In this document: positions 44,816-54,194 of the stretch, piece by piece | Numbering within the stretch: position 1 is the first letter of the stretch | Layout: every line of letters begins with the position of its first letter | NCBI RefSeq assembly: GCF_047638075.1 | Contig: NZ_JBLJBV010000099.1 | Span: forward strand, 41,236 to 105,235 | Direction: 5' to 3' | DNA length: 64,000 nt | DNA from: UBA6197 sp047638075 | Lineage (GTDB): Bacteria; Pseudomonadota; Alphaproteobacteria; Rhodobacterales; Rhodobacteraceae | Translations under genes and position numbers: made by a program | Notes under the pieces: generated by a model | What the model saw: only the letters and a program-made list of their open reading frames with translations | Told to the model about the DNA's origin: nothing | Databases searched by the model: none

Positions 44816-45190
44816 ATGCAACGCATATCCACCGGCTCCCCGTTTGAGGCGGCCATGGGCTATTCCCGCGCCGTCGTGAAAGGGCCGTGGTGCTTTGTGT
44901 CCGGCGTCACCGGGTATGATTATGCCACGATGGTCATGCCAGATAATATCGCGGATCAGGCGCGCAACTGCTTTGCCACCATTGCATGGGCTTTGAAGCA
45001 GGGCGGCTTTACGATGGAAGATGTGGTGCGCGTGCAATACACTGTCACCGACGCTGCATTGGTTGATGCGCTGATCCCCGCCTTGGGCGAGGCGTTGGGC
45101 GACATTCGCCCCGCGGCCACGATGGTTATTGCGGGCCTTATCCGCCCCGAAATGAAGGTGGAGATTGAAGTCACCGCCCTTAAAGGCTGA
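44816..45190 (+). CDS. RidA/YjgF/YER057c family protein
   Basis: A 124-residue RidA-like trimer-forming protein. It has FEAAMGYSRAVV, FVSGVTGYDY, an internal DVVRVQYTVTDA and the C-terminal IRPEMKVEIEVTAL. The RidA core catalytic Arg is usually in a block like RPARTTV; here it reads RPAATMVIAGL, so the conserved Arg is not at the usual spot and imine-deaminase activity is uncertain. The ATG at 44816 follows the rdgB stop by one base. Confidence 0.85.
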   Translation: MQRISTGSPFEAAMGYSRAVVKGPWCFVSGVTGYDYATMVMPDNIADQARNCFATIAWALKQGGFTMEDVVRVQYTVTDAALVDALIPALGEALGDIRPAATMVIAGLIRPEMKVEIEVTALKG

Positions 45191-45194
45191 TCCG

Positions 45195-46349
45195 ATGGAA
45201 GACTGGCAAAATGGCGGTTTCGGGGTGTATCTGCACTGGCCGTTCTGCACATCGAAGTGTCCCTACTGTGATTTCAACAGCCACGTTGCCACCGAAATCG
45301 ACCAAGATCGTTGGCGCAAAGCCTACCTGACCGAGATTGACCGCCTTGGCGCGCAGACCAAGGGCCGCATCCTCAACACGGTGTTCTTTGGTGGCGGCAC
45401 GCCGTCGCTGATGGACCCGGCCCTGGTCGACGCCATTATCGACCGTATCCGCACCACATGGCCCCAGGCCAATGACGTCGAAATCACGCTTGAGGCCAAC
45501 CCCAGTTCGGTCGAGGCGGGCCGCTTTCGCGGCTATGCCGATGCCGGCGTCAACCGGATTTCGATGGGCGTTCAGGCGCTGAATGACGCCGACCTGCGGC
45601 GTCTGGGCCGCCTGCATAGCGTGGCCGAGGCCCGTGCGGCCTTTGAAACGGCCCGGTCAGTGTTTGCGCGCGTGAATTTTGACCTGATCTACGCACGGCA
45701 AGATCAGACCCTTGCCGATTGGAAGGCTGAACTGACCGAGGCGCTTGCCATGGCGATCGACCATTTCTCCCTTTACCAGCTAACAATCGAGGACGGCACC
45801 GCCTTTGGCGCGCGCCACGCCGCGGGCGGCCTACGCGGCCTGCCCGAGGACGATCTGGCAGCCGATATGTATCTGATGACGCAGGATATTTGCGAAGCGG
45901 CGGGCCTTCCTGCCTATGAGGTTTCAAACCACGCACACCCCGGCGCTGAAAGCCGCCACAACCTGATCTATTGGCGCGCAGGCGATTACGCAGGCATCGG
46001 CCCCGGCGCCCACGGGCGCCTGACGTTGAAGGGCCAAAGACTGGCGACCGATACCCCAAAATCGCCGCTTGGCTGGCTGACACAGGTCGAAAAAGCCGGC
46101 AACGGCGAGTCGCTGCGCAAAGCGGTCAGCCTACCCGACCAGAGCATTGAATACCTGATGATGGGGCTGCGTTTGCGAGCTGGACTAGATATGGACCGTT
46201 ACACCCACCTGTCAGGCATTCCATTCAGGCGCGGAACGCTGACACAACTGCAGGATATTGGGATGATTGAGATTGACGGCCAACGACTGCGTGCGACCCG
46301 CAACGGCCGCGCTGTTTTGAACGCAGTAATCCGCGAACTGATGCCATGA
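45195..46349 (+). CDS. hemW: Radical SAM family haem chaperone HemW
   Basis: A 384-residue radical SAM protein of the HemW type, often misnamed coproporphyrinogen III dehydrogenase. The cluster motif is CTSKCPYC (CxxxCxxC) near residue 20, preceded by YLHWPF. FGGGTPSLMDP and LEANPSSVEAGRFRGYADAGVNRISMGVQ (in part) follow. HemW lacks the extra Cys of true HemN after the motif. The start at 45195 follows the RidA stop by 4 bp. Overlaps the DUF454 gene by 4 bp. Confidence 0.92.
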   Translation: MEDWQNGGFGVYLHWPFCTSKCPYCDFNSHVATEIDQDRWRKAYLTEIDRLGAQTKGRILNTVFFGGGTPSLMDPALVDAIIDRIRTTWPQANDVEITLEANPSSVEAGRFRGYADAGVNRISMGVQALNDADLRRLGRLHSVAEARAAFETARSVFARVNFDLIYARQDQTLADWKAELTEALAMAIDHFSLYQLTIEDGTAFGARHAAGGLRGLPEDDLAADMYLMTQDICEAAGLPAYEVSNHAHPGAESRHNLIYWRAGDYAGIGPGAHGRLTLKGQRLATDTPKSPLGWLTQVEKAGNGESLRKAVSLPDQSIEYLMMGLRLRAGLDMDRYTHLSGIPFRRGTLTQLQDIGMIEIDGQRLRATRNGRAVLNAVIRELMP

Positions 46350-46702
46350 GGCGGGCGCTTTGGCTGGTTGGGGGCGTCGCGTCCTTGGCCCTGGGCTTTA
46401 TCGGAGTTTTTCTGCCGATCATGCCAACAGTGCCCTTCCTGCTGTTAGCCGCCTTTTGCTTTGGCCGTTCATCCGAGAGGCTGCATCACTGGCTGCTGAC
46501 CCATCCGCGGTTTGGTCCTCCAATCGCAAATTGGTCCGAACGCGGCGCCATTTCCAAGCCCGCGAAGTGGTTGGCAACAGTGTCCATGGCGGGGACATTT
46601 GGAATTTCAGTATTGCTTGGGCTGCGGCCTCTGATTCTTGCGATTCAGGGCGCGACACTGCTGGGTGTCGCCGTCTTCATTTGGACACGACCCAACAGCT
46701 GA
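46346..46702 (+). CDS. YbaN family (DUF454) membrane protein
   Basis: A 118-residue inner-membrane protein. It has LGFIGVFLPIMPTVPFLLLAAFCFGRSS, given in part, and HHWLLTHPRFGPPIANW, both characteristic of YbaN, plus two C-terminal hydrophobic helices. Function unknown. Its TGA stop abuts the parB stop exactly (TGATCA), leaving no spacer. Confidence 0.9.
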   Translation: MRRALWLVGGVASLALGFIGVFLPIMPTVPFLLLAAFCFGRSSERLHHWLLTHPRFGPPIANWSERGAISKPAKWLATVSMAGTFGISVLLGLRPLILAIQGATLLGVAVFIWTRPNS

Positions 46703-47599
46703 TCAGCGCGACGTACTAAGGACTTGGCACAGTTCATCCAGTTGATCCAGCGATCTGTAGGTGATCGTTAGATGACCCCCATCCAAGCCCTTGTGGTCAA
46801 TAACGACACGCATACCAAGGTTAGCCGATAGGTCGAGTTCCAAGGCGCGCGTATCGGCGTCCTTCTCGGCCTTTCCGGCGCCACCGCCGGCCCGTTTGGC
46901 AGCGGGTTCGCCCGCCGCCTTTGCCAATCGTTCCGTCTCGCGCACCGATAGACCTTTAGCGATAACCTCACGGGCTAATTTCACCGGGTTTTCATTGGTA
47001 ATCAGCGCGCGGGCGTGGCCTGCGCTTAGCTGTCCTTCACGAACCCAGATCTGGACTTCATCGGGCAACTGCAACAGCCGCATCAAGTTGGCAATATGAC
47101 TGCGGCTTTTTGACAGCGCTTCGGCAAGTCGTTCCTGAGTATGGCCGAATCGCTCCATCAGCTGGCGGTAACCCATGGCCTCCTCGATGGAATTCAGGTC
47201 GGCCCGCTGAATGTTTTCAATAATCGCGACTTCCAGCACCTCGATATCGTCCAGGTCTCGAACGACGACGGGAAGATCATGAAGTTGGGCAATCTGCGCC
47301 GCGCGCCAACGCCGTTCCCCTGCGACGATTTCAAAAAAATCATTTTTTTTTGGGTGCTTACGCACAATAAGCGGCTGAATAACGCCTTTTTCGCGGATTG
47401 ACGCGGCCAGTTCCTCAAGCGCGTCTGGTTCAAAATCGCGGCGTGGCTGATCGGGGTTTGGTTCCAATTGCTCGACAGGGATTCGCTGTTCAACCCGACG
47501 TAGCGGTGCATCAGCCGAGGGCGAAACGAGGTTTACGTCGGCCATCAACGCAGATAGTCCGCGCCCTAGCCCACGGCGCTCGATTTTTTTCTCGGTCAT
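46703..47599 (-). CDS. parB: Chromosome-partitioning protein ParB
   Basis: A 298-residue CTP-dependent DNA clamp that loads at parS. It has RGLGRGLSALM at the start and the N-terminal CTPase region with EQLEPNPDQPRRDFEP and VAGERRWRAAQIA. Next come the central HTH (SKSRSHIANLMRLLQLP) and a C-terminal dimerisation domain. It overlaps parA by 4 bp. Two parS sites are present 1.4 and 3.3 kb upstream. Confidence 0.97.
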   Translation of the reverse strand: MTEKKIERRGLGRGLSALMADVNLVSPSADAPLRRVEQRIPVEQLEPNPDQPRRDFEPDALEELAASIREKGVIQPLIVRKHPKKNDFFEIVAGERRWRAAQIAQLHDLPVVVRDLDDIEVLEVAIIENIQRADLNSIEEAMGYRQLMERFGHTQERLAEALSKSRSHIANLMRLLQLPDEVQIWVREGQLSAGHARALITNENPVKLAREVIAKGLSVRETERLAKAAGEPAAKRAGGGAGKAEKDADTRALELDLSANLGMRVVIDHKGLDGGHLTITYRSLDQLDELCQVLSTSR

Positions 47600-48420
47600 G
47601 CGGTGGTCCTTTCCCGATTGTTGGCGGTATGACGCGCCATAAGCTCTTTTGCCAGGGCACGGTACGCCACGGCCCCGCGCGACGCGCTATCATAATTCAG
47701 CACCGGTAGCGCATAAGACGGTGCCTCTGACACTCTTACGTTCCGCGGGATCATTGTCCGAAACACGATCTCTCCCAGGGTGGCGCGAACATCCGCCTCT
47801 ACCTGTTGTGATAAGTTGTTACGCACATCATACATCGTGATAACCACCCCCTCGATTCGAAGGTTCGGATTAGCGCCTTGGCGTACCTCGCGGATTGTCA
47901 GCATCAATTGCGACAACCCTTCGAGCGCAAAAAACTCTGCCTGAAGCGGGACCAATACCGAATGCGCCGCGACCATCGCATTCACCGTCAGCAAGCTAAG
48001 AGAAGGCGGGCAATCGATCAGCACGATATCAAACGCGAATTCGTCAATCGCCAACTGACGAAGTGCGTCATGCAAAAGAAAACTGCGTTTTTCGTTCGAG
48101 ACCAACTCCATATCCGCCGAAGATAAATCAGTCGTTGCAGGGCAAAGCCAAAGACCAGGCACAGTTGTCGCGACGATAACCTCTGCAAGGGGCGCATCAT
48201 CAATCAATAGATCATATGTGGTCAGCCGGCGATCCGTAGGCTCAACACCCAATCCCGTTGACGCATTTCCCTGAGGATCAAGATCGACAAGCAGAATACG
48301 ACATCCACCCTCCGCAAGCGCAGCCGCGAGGTTTATGGCGGTGGTGGTTTTACCCACGCCACCCTTCTGGTTTGCTATTGCGATGATTCTGGGCCCCGGC
48401 GGGCGCGTAAGATCAGACAC
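47596..48420 (-). CDS. parA: Chromosome-partitioning ATPase ParA
   Basis: A 274-residue deviant-Walker ATPase. It has IAIANQKGGVGKTTTAINLAAALA (in part) with the signature Lys, LLVDLDPQGNAS, and VLIDCPPSLSLLTVNAM. With ParB it moves newly replicated origins. It overlaps rsmG by 8 bp and parB by 4 bp. Chromosomal type, not plasmid, judged by the rsmG-mnmG neighbours. Confidence 0.97.
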   Translation of the reverse strand: MSDLTRPPGPRIIAIANQKGGVGKTTTAINLAAALAEGGCRILLVDLDPQGNASTGLGVEPTDRRLTTYDLLIDDAPLAEVIVATTVPGLWLCPATTDLSSADMELVSNEKRSFLLHDALRQLAIDEFAFDIVLIDCPPSLSLLTVNAMVAAHSVLVPLQAEFFALEGLSQLMLTIREVRQGANPNLRIEGVVITMYDVRNNLSQQVEADVRATLGEIVFRTMIPRNVRVSEAPSYALPVLNYDSASRGAVAYRALAKELMARHTANNRERTTA

Positions 48421-49030
48421 GTCTGACTCCCTTGATTTTCAGCACAACCGCTGCCGGTTCGGTACGACTTGGACAGGTTTCCGCGTCAAACGTCCAGTGC
48501 TTTCGTGCATCAGAAACCTCAGATTGCCATCTCTCCCCTTTCGGAAAAACTGCGGTTCCTGTAGGGGACAGGTGGCGTTCTGCATGGGCCAGCAGCTTGG
48601 AGAGTGGGGCCAACGCACGAGCACTAAGAACATCGGCATGCTGTGGTGATACCTTCTCTATCCGATTCGGCAGAATTTGGACGTCTAGCCCCAATTCGCG
48701 CACGACGGTTGCCAGAAAAGCACACTTACGTTGGTCACTTTCGATCAGAGTAACCCGAGGTCCGGTATCCCTCGTAAGGATGGCGATTATGAGGCCTGGA
48801 AATCCCGCGCCACTGCCCAGGTCGACCCAATGCCCCTGAGCGATGTCTGCTATCGAGAAAAGTTGCGCAGAATCAAGGAAATGCCGGCTCCACACCTCGC
48901 GCAGGGAACTTGAGGAGACAAGATTGACGGACGGGTTCCACCGCTTCAGCAGGTTTTCATAGTGGCCTAGGCCTTCCAATGTTTCACGTGAAACATTGAT
49001 CTGGCGGGCGAACTCCTCGGCTCCGGTCAT
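48413..49030 (-). CDS. rsmG: 16S rRNA (guanine527-N7)-methyltransferase RsmG
   Basis: A 205-residue SAM-dependent methyltransferase. It has WVDLGSGAGFPGLIIAI as the SAM-binding loop and VTLIESDQRKCAFL. The codons for NVSRET near the N-terminus are a perfect parS site, so the protein sequence there is fixed by the DNA signal. It overlaps mnmG by 4 bp. Confidence 0.95.
   Translation of the reverse strand: MTGAEEFARQINVSRETLEGLGHYENLLKRWNPSVNLVSSSSLREVWSRHFLDSAQLFSIADIAQGHWVDLGSGAGFPGLIIAILTRDTGPRVTLIESDQRKCAFLATVVRELGLDVQILPNRIEKVSPQHADVLSARALAPLSKLLAHAERHLSPTGTAVFPKGERWQSEVSDARKHWTFDAETCPSRTEPAAVVLKIKGVRRV
48980..48995. other. parS site 1 (inside rsmG)
   Basis: TGTTTCACGTGAAACA, a perfect match to the 16-bp ParB-binding consensus. 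It lies in the 5' coding end of rsmG. Confidence 0.93.
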
Positions 49031-50889
49031 GCGATCCGCGCCCGTTTCTCTTGCTTCAAACGTGCTAAAATAAGCATGAGCGCCGCTGGCGTCACCCCTT
49101 CCATGCGCCCGGCCTGCCCCAGGGTCTGCGGTCGTGCGTGCATCAGCTTATCCTTGATCTCATTGGATAATCCAACCAACTGCGCGAAATCAAAGCCGTC
49201 CGGTATCACCCAGGCCTCATCCCTCCGAATGGCAGCCGCATCCGAATGCTGGCGTTCGACATAACTTGAATAGAGTGCTTCTTTGGAGAGCTGCTCTGCG
49301 ATCTCTTCGGGAATTTCCGCCAACTCTGGCAGGGCTTCTGCCAACGCTGCAAAATTAATATTCGGAAACGACAATAGACGATAGGCGCTGCGCCGCGAGC
49401 CGTCCTGATTTACCCTGATACCATGTGCCGCGGCTTCCTTCGGCGTAAGAATCGCGCGATCCATCGCTTCGCGACCAGCCGCAAGTGCCTCCATCTTCTC
49501 GGTAAACACATGGCGCCGCCGTGGACCCACACAACCCACCGACACACCCAGATTTGTCAGGCGCTGATCCGCATTATCTGCACGTAAGGACAATCTAAAC
49601 TCGGCCCTAGATGTGAACATTCTATACGGCTCGGACACCCCGCGTGTAATCAGATCATCAATCATTACACCCAAGTAGCTATTGGTTCTGTCAAACACCA
49701 CAGGATCCCGCTGAAGAATACTAAGTGCCGCGTTCAATCCAGCAACCATTCCTTGCGCTGCCGCTTCCTCATAGCCAGTGGTGCCGTTTATTTGTCCAGC
49801 AAGAAAGAGTGCGGGAACATCTTTCAGGGCTAATGTCGGTCGTAATGCGCGTGGGTCGACATAGTCATATTCGATCGCATAGCCGGGTTGAAGAATGACA
49901 ACGTTATCAAGTCCAGCAATAGAGCGAACATAGGCCTCCTGCACCTCTAAAGGGAGTGAGGTCGAAATGCCGTTCGGGTAAACCGTGTCGTCGTCTAAGC
50001 CCTCAGGCTCCAAAAAAATCTGATGCGATCCCTTATCCGCGAACCTTACGATCTTATCTTCTATCGAGGGGCAATAGCGCGGCCCTACCCCTTCAATTTT
50101 TCCACTATACATCGCAGAGCGGTCAAGGTTCGTGCGTATGATATCATGAGTGTTCTCATTCGTGTGTGTAATGCCACAGACGACTTGCCGGATACTGGGG
50201 CTTTTGTTCAGAAATGACAGCATCACGGGCGTATCATCACCCGGCTGTGTTTCAAGAATATCCCAATTAATCGTACGCCCATCCAGACGCGGCGGGGTGC
50301 CGGTTTTCAGTCTGCCCACCGGTAAGCCAAACTCTTCCATGCGTCTTGCTAGCGCGACTGACGGCGCATCCCCCAAGCGCCCACCCGGATGTTGGGAATG
50401 GCCAATATGAATGACACCACGCAAAAAAGTTCCGGACGTCAGCACAACCGCTTTCCCGGCGATTTCGCTGCCGTCTGCCAGAATTACTCCCCGTATCTCG
50501 CTAGCTACCCCCAGAAAGTCGACAACCTCGCCTTCTATCACCGTTAGGTTAGGTTGCGCCAATGTCAACTTTTGCATTGCGTCGCGGTAAATTCTGCGGT
50601 CGGCCTGTGTGCGCGGCCCGTGCACGGCTGGCCCCTTACGCCGATTAAGCAGTCGAAACTGTATTCCAGAAAGATCAGCGGCGCGGCCCATAACACCGTC
50701 CAACGCATCAATCTCGCGAACTAGGTGGCCTTTCCCCAACCCGCCAATCGCTGGATTGCATGACATAACGCCAATTGCGCCTGTCTTTAGCGTCACCAGT
50801 GCCGTGCGAACGCCCATCCGTGCCGCAGCGTGGGCTGCCTCGGTTCCAGCGTGCCCGCCCCCCACAACAATGACGTCAAAATGTTTCAC
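49027..50889 (-). CDS. mnmG: tRNA uridine-5-carboxymethylaminomethyl modification enzyme MnmG
   Basis: A FAD enzyme that, with MnmE, modifies wobble uridine 34. It has the FAD motif VVGGGHAGTEAA, CNPAIGGLGKGHLVREIDALDG (in part) and the C-terminal helical domain. Two GTG starts are possible: 50898 (MFHVKHFD) or 50889 (MKHFD, about 620 residues). The second is preferred because GGGAG is 8 nt before it but directly abuts the first; many relatives are annotated from the longer form. A parS site covers the start. It lies 3-12 bp after mnmE. Confidence 0.95.
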   Translation of the reverse strand: MKHFDVIVVGGGHAGTEAAHAAARMGVRTALVTLKTGAIGVMSCNPAIGGLGKGHLVREIDALDGVMGRAADLSGIQFRLLNRRKGPAVHGPRTQADRRIYRDAMQKLTLAQPNLTVIEGEVVDFLGVASEIRGVILADGSEIAGKAVVLTSGTFLRGVIHIGHSQHPGGRLGDAPSVALARRMEEFGLPVGRLKTGTPPRLDGRTINWDILETQPGDDTPVMLSFLNKSPSIRQVVCGITHTNENTHDIIRTNLDRSAMYSGKIEGVGPRYCPSIEDKIVRFADKGSHQIFLEPEGLDDDTVYPNGISTSLPLEVQEAYVRSIAGLDNVVILQPGYAIEYDYVDPRALRPTLALKDVPALFLAGQINGTTGYEEAAAQGMVAGLNAALSILQRDPVVFDRTNSYLGVMIDDLITRGVSEPYRMFTSRAEFRLSLRADNADQRLTNLGVSVGCVGPRRRHVFTEKMEALAAGREAMDRAILTPKEAAAHGIRVNQDGSRRSAYRLLSFPNINFAALAEALPELAEIPEEIAEQLSKEALYSSYVERQHSDAAAIRRDEAWVIPDGFDFAQLVGLSNEIKDKLMHARPQTLGQAGRMEGVTPAALMLILARLKQEKRARIA

Positions 50890-50897
50890 GTGAAACA
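50882..50897. other. parS site 2 (at the mnmG start)
   Basis: TGTTTCACGTGAAACA, identical to site 1, spanning the first codons of mnmG. The two sites are 1.9 kb apart. Confidence 0.93.
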
Positions 50898-50901
50898 CTC
50901 C

Positions 50902-52185
50902 CTATTTCCCGATGCAAAAACTGGCGAAAATTTCGTCTAATAAATCTTCTACATCTACTCTACCGACAAGCATCGCCAATGCTCGCACAGCGCGGCGCAA
51001 CTCTTCCGCGGCTAGCTCGGTTCGATCCGCCCCGTGTATTACCTCATCTTGCGCTGATTCCATAGCTTCCATTGCAACGGTTAACGCAGTTCGATGTCGC
51101 TCGCGGGTTATAACGCCAGCGCCCGCTGCCCGACCTTCCAGAATTCCGCTAATCTTTTCAATCAGCGTATCGATCCCTGCCCCCGTCTTACCGGATACCG
51201 CCAGTCCTTCAGCCGAGCTCAGATCAGCTTTCCCCCGGACGAGAAGATCATCGCGCTCTGGCTTTAATAACGAAACTTCCCCCTCATCCAGCAAAAACAC
51301 CCGCAAATCCGCTGCGCGCGCCCGGGCCACCGCTCGCTCGATGCCAATCGCTTCTACCACATCGTCGGTTTCGCGCAATCCGGCCGTATCCAGCACTGTT
51401 ACCGGTAGTCCGCCCAAATCCATTCGCACTTCGATCACATCGCGCGTTGTTCCTGCAAATTCCGAGGTGATTGCGGCTTCTCTACCGGCTAACGCATTAA
51501 GAAGCGTGGACTTACCGGCATTCGGCCGCCCCACGATTGCGACCTCGAATCCATCACGAATTCGTTCCGCAACCGAAACTTTTGTCAACTCTACCGCGAC
51601 ATCCCCTTTTACCGCGGCGATCAGTTCCAGGACCTCCGGTGCTACATCAACAGGTACATCCTCATCTGAAAAATCAATCGTCGCTTCTAGCAATGCAGCC
51701 GCACGCACCAGACTATCTCGCCAGCGGTCCGCCATATGCCCCACGGCACCGCTCAGAACCCGTAGTGCTTGCTTTCTTTGCGCCTCCGTCTCCGCTTCGA
51801 TAAGATCAGAAAGCCCTTCGACCTGCGCCAGATCCAGCCGCCCATTTTCCAATGCCCGTCGTGTAAACTCGCCCGGCTCTGCAAGGCGCAGACCTGGCTT
51901 CATCGCCAACACATGCAACACGGCGGAAATGGTCGCGATGGCGCCGTGCAAATGTAACTCTGCAACTTCTTCCCCGGTAAAGCTCGCACCCTCTGGAAAG
52001 CAAATCACCAAGGCCTCATCCAAGAGTTCATTTCCGTGATACAGGTGCCGTAGCCCCGCCACTCGTGGTTCAGGCAATTTTCCGGCCAGATCACGAACCG
52101 TAGCCCAAGCCAATCCGCCCGATAGTCGCACCACGGACACACCCGCTTTTCCGCGGGCCGAGGCCAGCGCAAAAATTGTATCCAA
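50902..52185 (-). CDS. mnmE: tRNA modification GTPase MnmE
   Basis: A 427-residue dimeric GTPase partnering MnmG. The N-terminal formyl-THF-like domain starts DTIFALASARGKAGVSVVRLSG (in part). The GTPase has GRPNAGKSTLLNAL, TTRDVIEV and DTAGLRETDD. The invariant C-terminal FCIGK is intact. It lies 26 bp downstream of rho. Confidence 0.97.
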   Translation of the reverse strand: MDTIFALASARGKAGVSVVRLSGGLAWATVRDLAGKLPEPRVAGLRHLYHGNELLDEALVICFPEGASFTGEEVAELHLHGAIATISAVLHVLAMKPGLRLAEPGEFTRRALENGRLDLAQVEGLSDLIEAETEAQRKQALRVLSGAVGHMADRWRDSLVRAAALLEATIDFSDEDVPVDVAPEVLELIAAVKGDVAVELTKVSVAERIRDGFEVAIVGRPNAGKSTLLNALAGREAAITSEFAGTTRDVIEVRMDLGGLPVTVLDTAGLRETDDVVEAIGIERAVARARAADLRVFLLDEGEVSLLKPERDDLLVRGKADLSSAEGLAVSGKTGAGIDTLIEKISGILEGRAAGAGVITRERHRTALTVAMEAMESAQDEVIHGADRTELAAEELRRAVRALAMLVGRVDVEDLLDEIFASFCIGK

Positions 52186-52211
52186 CTGCGTAACCCCCTG
52201 TTTTTGAACGG

Positions 52212-53483
52212 TTATCCGTTCATCGACTCGAAGAACTCGCTGTTAGTCTTGGTCTGTTTCAGTTTTGAAATCAGGAATTCTATCGCATCCGTCGTCCCCA
52301 TTGGGTTCAAGATACGACGTAGCAGATAGGTCTTTTGCAGGTCTTTCTGCTCAACCAACAGCTCTTCCTTCCGCGTTCCGGATTTCAGAATATCCATGGC
52401 CGGAAACACTCGCTTGTCGGCCACTTTACGGTCCAGAACGATCTCGCTGTTGCCAGTGCCTTTGAATTCTTCAAAGATTACTTCATCCATCCGGCTACCG
52501 GTGTCAATCAGTGCCGTGGCAATAATCGTCAGGCTGCCACCCTCTTCAATGTTGCGTGCCGCACCAAAAAACCGCTTTGGCCGCTGCAAAGCATTGGCAT
52601 CCACGCCGCCAGTCAGCACCTTGCCGCTTGACGGTACCACCGTATTGAAAGCGCGTCCCAGTCGTGTGATACTATCAAGCAATATCACCACGTCGCGCTT
52701 GTGTTCCACCAACCGCTTGGCCTTTTCGATCACCATTTCCGCGACTGCCACGTGCCGCGTTGCCGGCTCATCGAAGGTCGAGGAAATGACCTCGCCCTTA
52801 ACCGAGCGCTGCATGTCCGTCACCTCTTCCGGCCGCTCATCTATCAGTAACACGATCAGATAAACTTCCGGATGGTTTTTTTCGATCGAATTGGCAATAT
52901 TCTGCAAAAGCACGGTCTTACCAGTTCGCGGCGGCGCAACGATAAGGCTTCTTTGCCCCTTGCCGATCGGTGAAACCAGATCGATAATCCGTGCCGAGCG
53001 GTCTCGGATTGTCGGGTCTTCCACTTCCATCTTCAGGCGCTCTGTCGGGTAAAGCGGTGTCAGGTTTTCAAACGCTACTTTGTGCCGCGCACGCGTAGGA
53101 TCCTGGAAATTTATGTGCTCAACCGTGGCCAACGCGAAATATCGCTCATTCTCGCCCGGTGCCCGCATCACCCCTTCGACGGTGTCGCCCGTCCGCAGCG
53201 AATACTGGCGAATCATGTCTGGGGATACATAAATATCATCCGGACCCGGCAGATAATTGGCCTCGGGGCTGCGCAAAAATCCGAATCCGTCCTGCAATAC
53301 CTCCAGGACTCCATCCCCACCGATCTCCAAATCGTCTTCGGCATGCTCCTTCAGGATGGAGAACATCATCTCCCCCTTGCGCATTGTCGAGGCGTTCTCA
53401 ATTTCCCATTCCTCTGCCATAGCCAACAGATCCGCCGGGCTTTTGGCTTTCAGATCAGACAGGTTCAAACGCTCTTTGGTCAC
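52212..53483 (-). CDS. rho: Transcription termination factor Rho
   Basis: A 423-residue hexameric RNA helicase. It has an N-terminal helical and cold-shock RNA-binding region (GFGFLRSPEANYLPGPDDIYVS, in part). The ATPase has SLIVAPPRTGKTVLLQNIA and LIDERPEEVTDM. Normal length without insertions. It begins the rho-mnmE-mnmG-rsmG-parA-parB run, all on one strand. Confidence 0.97.
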   Translation of the reverse strand: MTKERLNLSDLKAKSPADLLAMAEEWEIENASTMRKGEMMFSILKEHAEDDLEIGGDGVLEVLQDGFGFLRSPEANYLPGPDDIYVSPDMIRQYSLRTGDTVEGVMRAPGENERYFALATVEHINFQDPTRARHKVAFENLTPLYPTERLKMEVEDPTIRDRSARIIDLVSPIGKGQRSLIVAPPRTGKTVLLQNIANSIEKNHPEVYLIVLLIDERPEEVTDMQRSVKGEVISSTFDEPATRHVAVAEMVIEKAKRLVEHKRDVVILLDSITRLGRAFNTVVPSSGKVLTGGVDANALQRPKRFFGAARNIEEGGSLTIIATALIDTGSRMDEVIFEEFKGTGNSEIVLDRKVADKRVFPAMDILKSGTRKEELLVEQKDLQKTYLLRRILNPMGTTDAIEFLISKLKQTKTNSEFFESMNG

Positions 53484-53638
53484 GGCTATACCATTCTCTT
53501 GGGCGCCATCGGGGGCGCGGCAGCTTCATATCAGGGAAAACCCTCACGGCCGAATGGCCGGGCTGCTATCGCCGTATGCCAGCCCATGCTAAAAGTCAAC
53601 AAACCTCATGTTTTCATCGGTTGAAAATAACCCACCCA

Positions 53639-54088
53639 TCAGTATTTCAGGATCACGCTCAACACGATCACAACCATGAAAACTGTCGGCACTTCGTTCA
53701 TCATCCGGTAAGTTCGTCCCCGCCGCGTATTGGCCCCTGCAACGAATTCCTTTCGCCGCGCACTTAGCCACATGTGAAACCACGTCATTGCCAACACGGA
53801 CGCGGCTTTCGCCCAAGGCCATGCCATCGACCAATCCACGATTCCAGGGGTAAAGACCAGCGCCAAACCAAAAACCCAGGTAGCGATCAGTGAAGGGTTC
53901 ATGATCCCTCGTAACAGTTTGCGTTCCATCACCTGCAGCATCGCATCGGCGGGGGTTCCCTGTCCTGCCTGTTCAACATGGTATACGTACAGTCGTGGCA
54001 GATAGAATATACCAGCCATCCAGGTAATCACCGCCATGATGTGCAGCGCTTTGCTCCAAAGGTACCAATCAGCCAGAAAATCACTCAT
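53639..54088 (-). CDS. hemJ: Protoporphyrinogen oxidase HemJ
   Basis: A 149-residue four-helix membrane protein. It has LWSKALHIMAVITWMAGIFYLPRLYVYH (in part) with the conserved His in HIM, and the late MWLSARRKEF and RMMNEVPTVFMVVIV. HemJ oxidises protoporphyrinogen IX in many alphaproteobacteria. It faces the origin region at its 5' side, in the position held by hemE in Caulobacter. Confidence 0.93.
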   Translation of the reverse strand: MSDFLADWYLWSKALHIMAVITWMAGIFYLPRLYVYHVEQAGQGTPADAMLQVMERKLLRGIMNPSLIATWVFGLALVFTPGIVDWSMAWPWAKAASVLAMTWFHMWLSARRKEFVAGANTRRGRTYRMMNEVPTVFMVVIVLSVILKY

Positions 54089-54185
54089 TTCTTTTCCGCT
54101 CCTGCTCTACCTCTTACTTATAAGAATAAGATTAAAAGAAAAGATGATGATGATGTAGGCCCTGTGGATGTTGTGGATTGACGTC

Positions 54186-54194
54186 TTATCAACA
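54186..54194 (+). other. DnaA box (one mismatch)
   Basis: TTATCAACA differs from consensus at one base. It is next to two inverted near-matches at 54163-54180. Confidence 0.55.

Noticed and set aside
45195..46349. Oxygen-independent coproporphyrinogen III oxidase (HemN)
   Set aside because: Size and the CxxxCxxC context fit the HemW haem chaperone instead.
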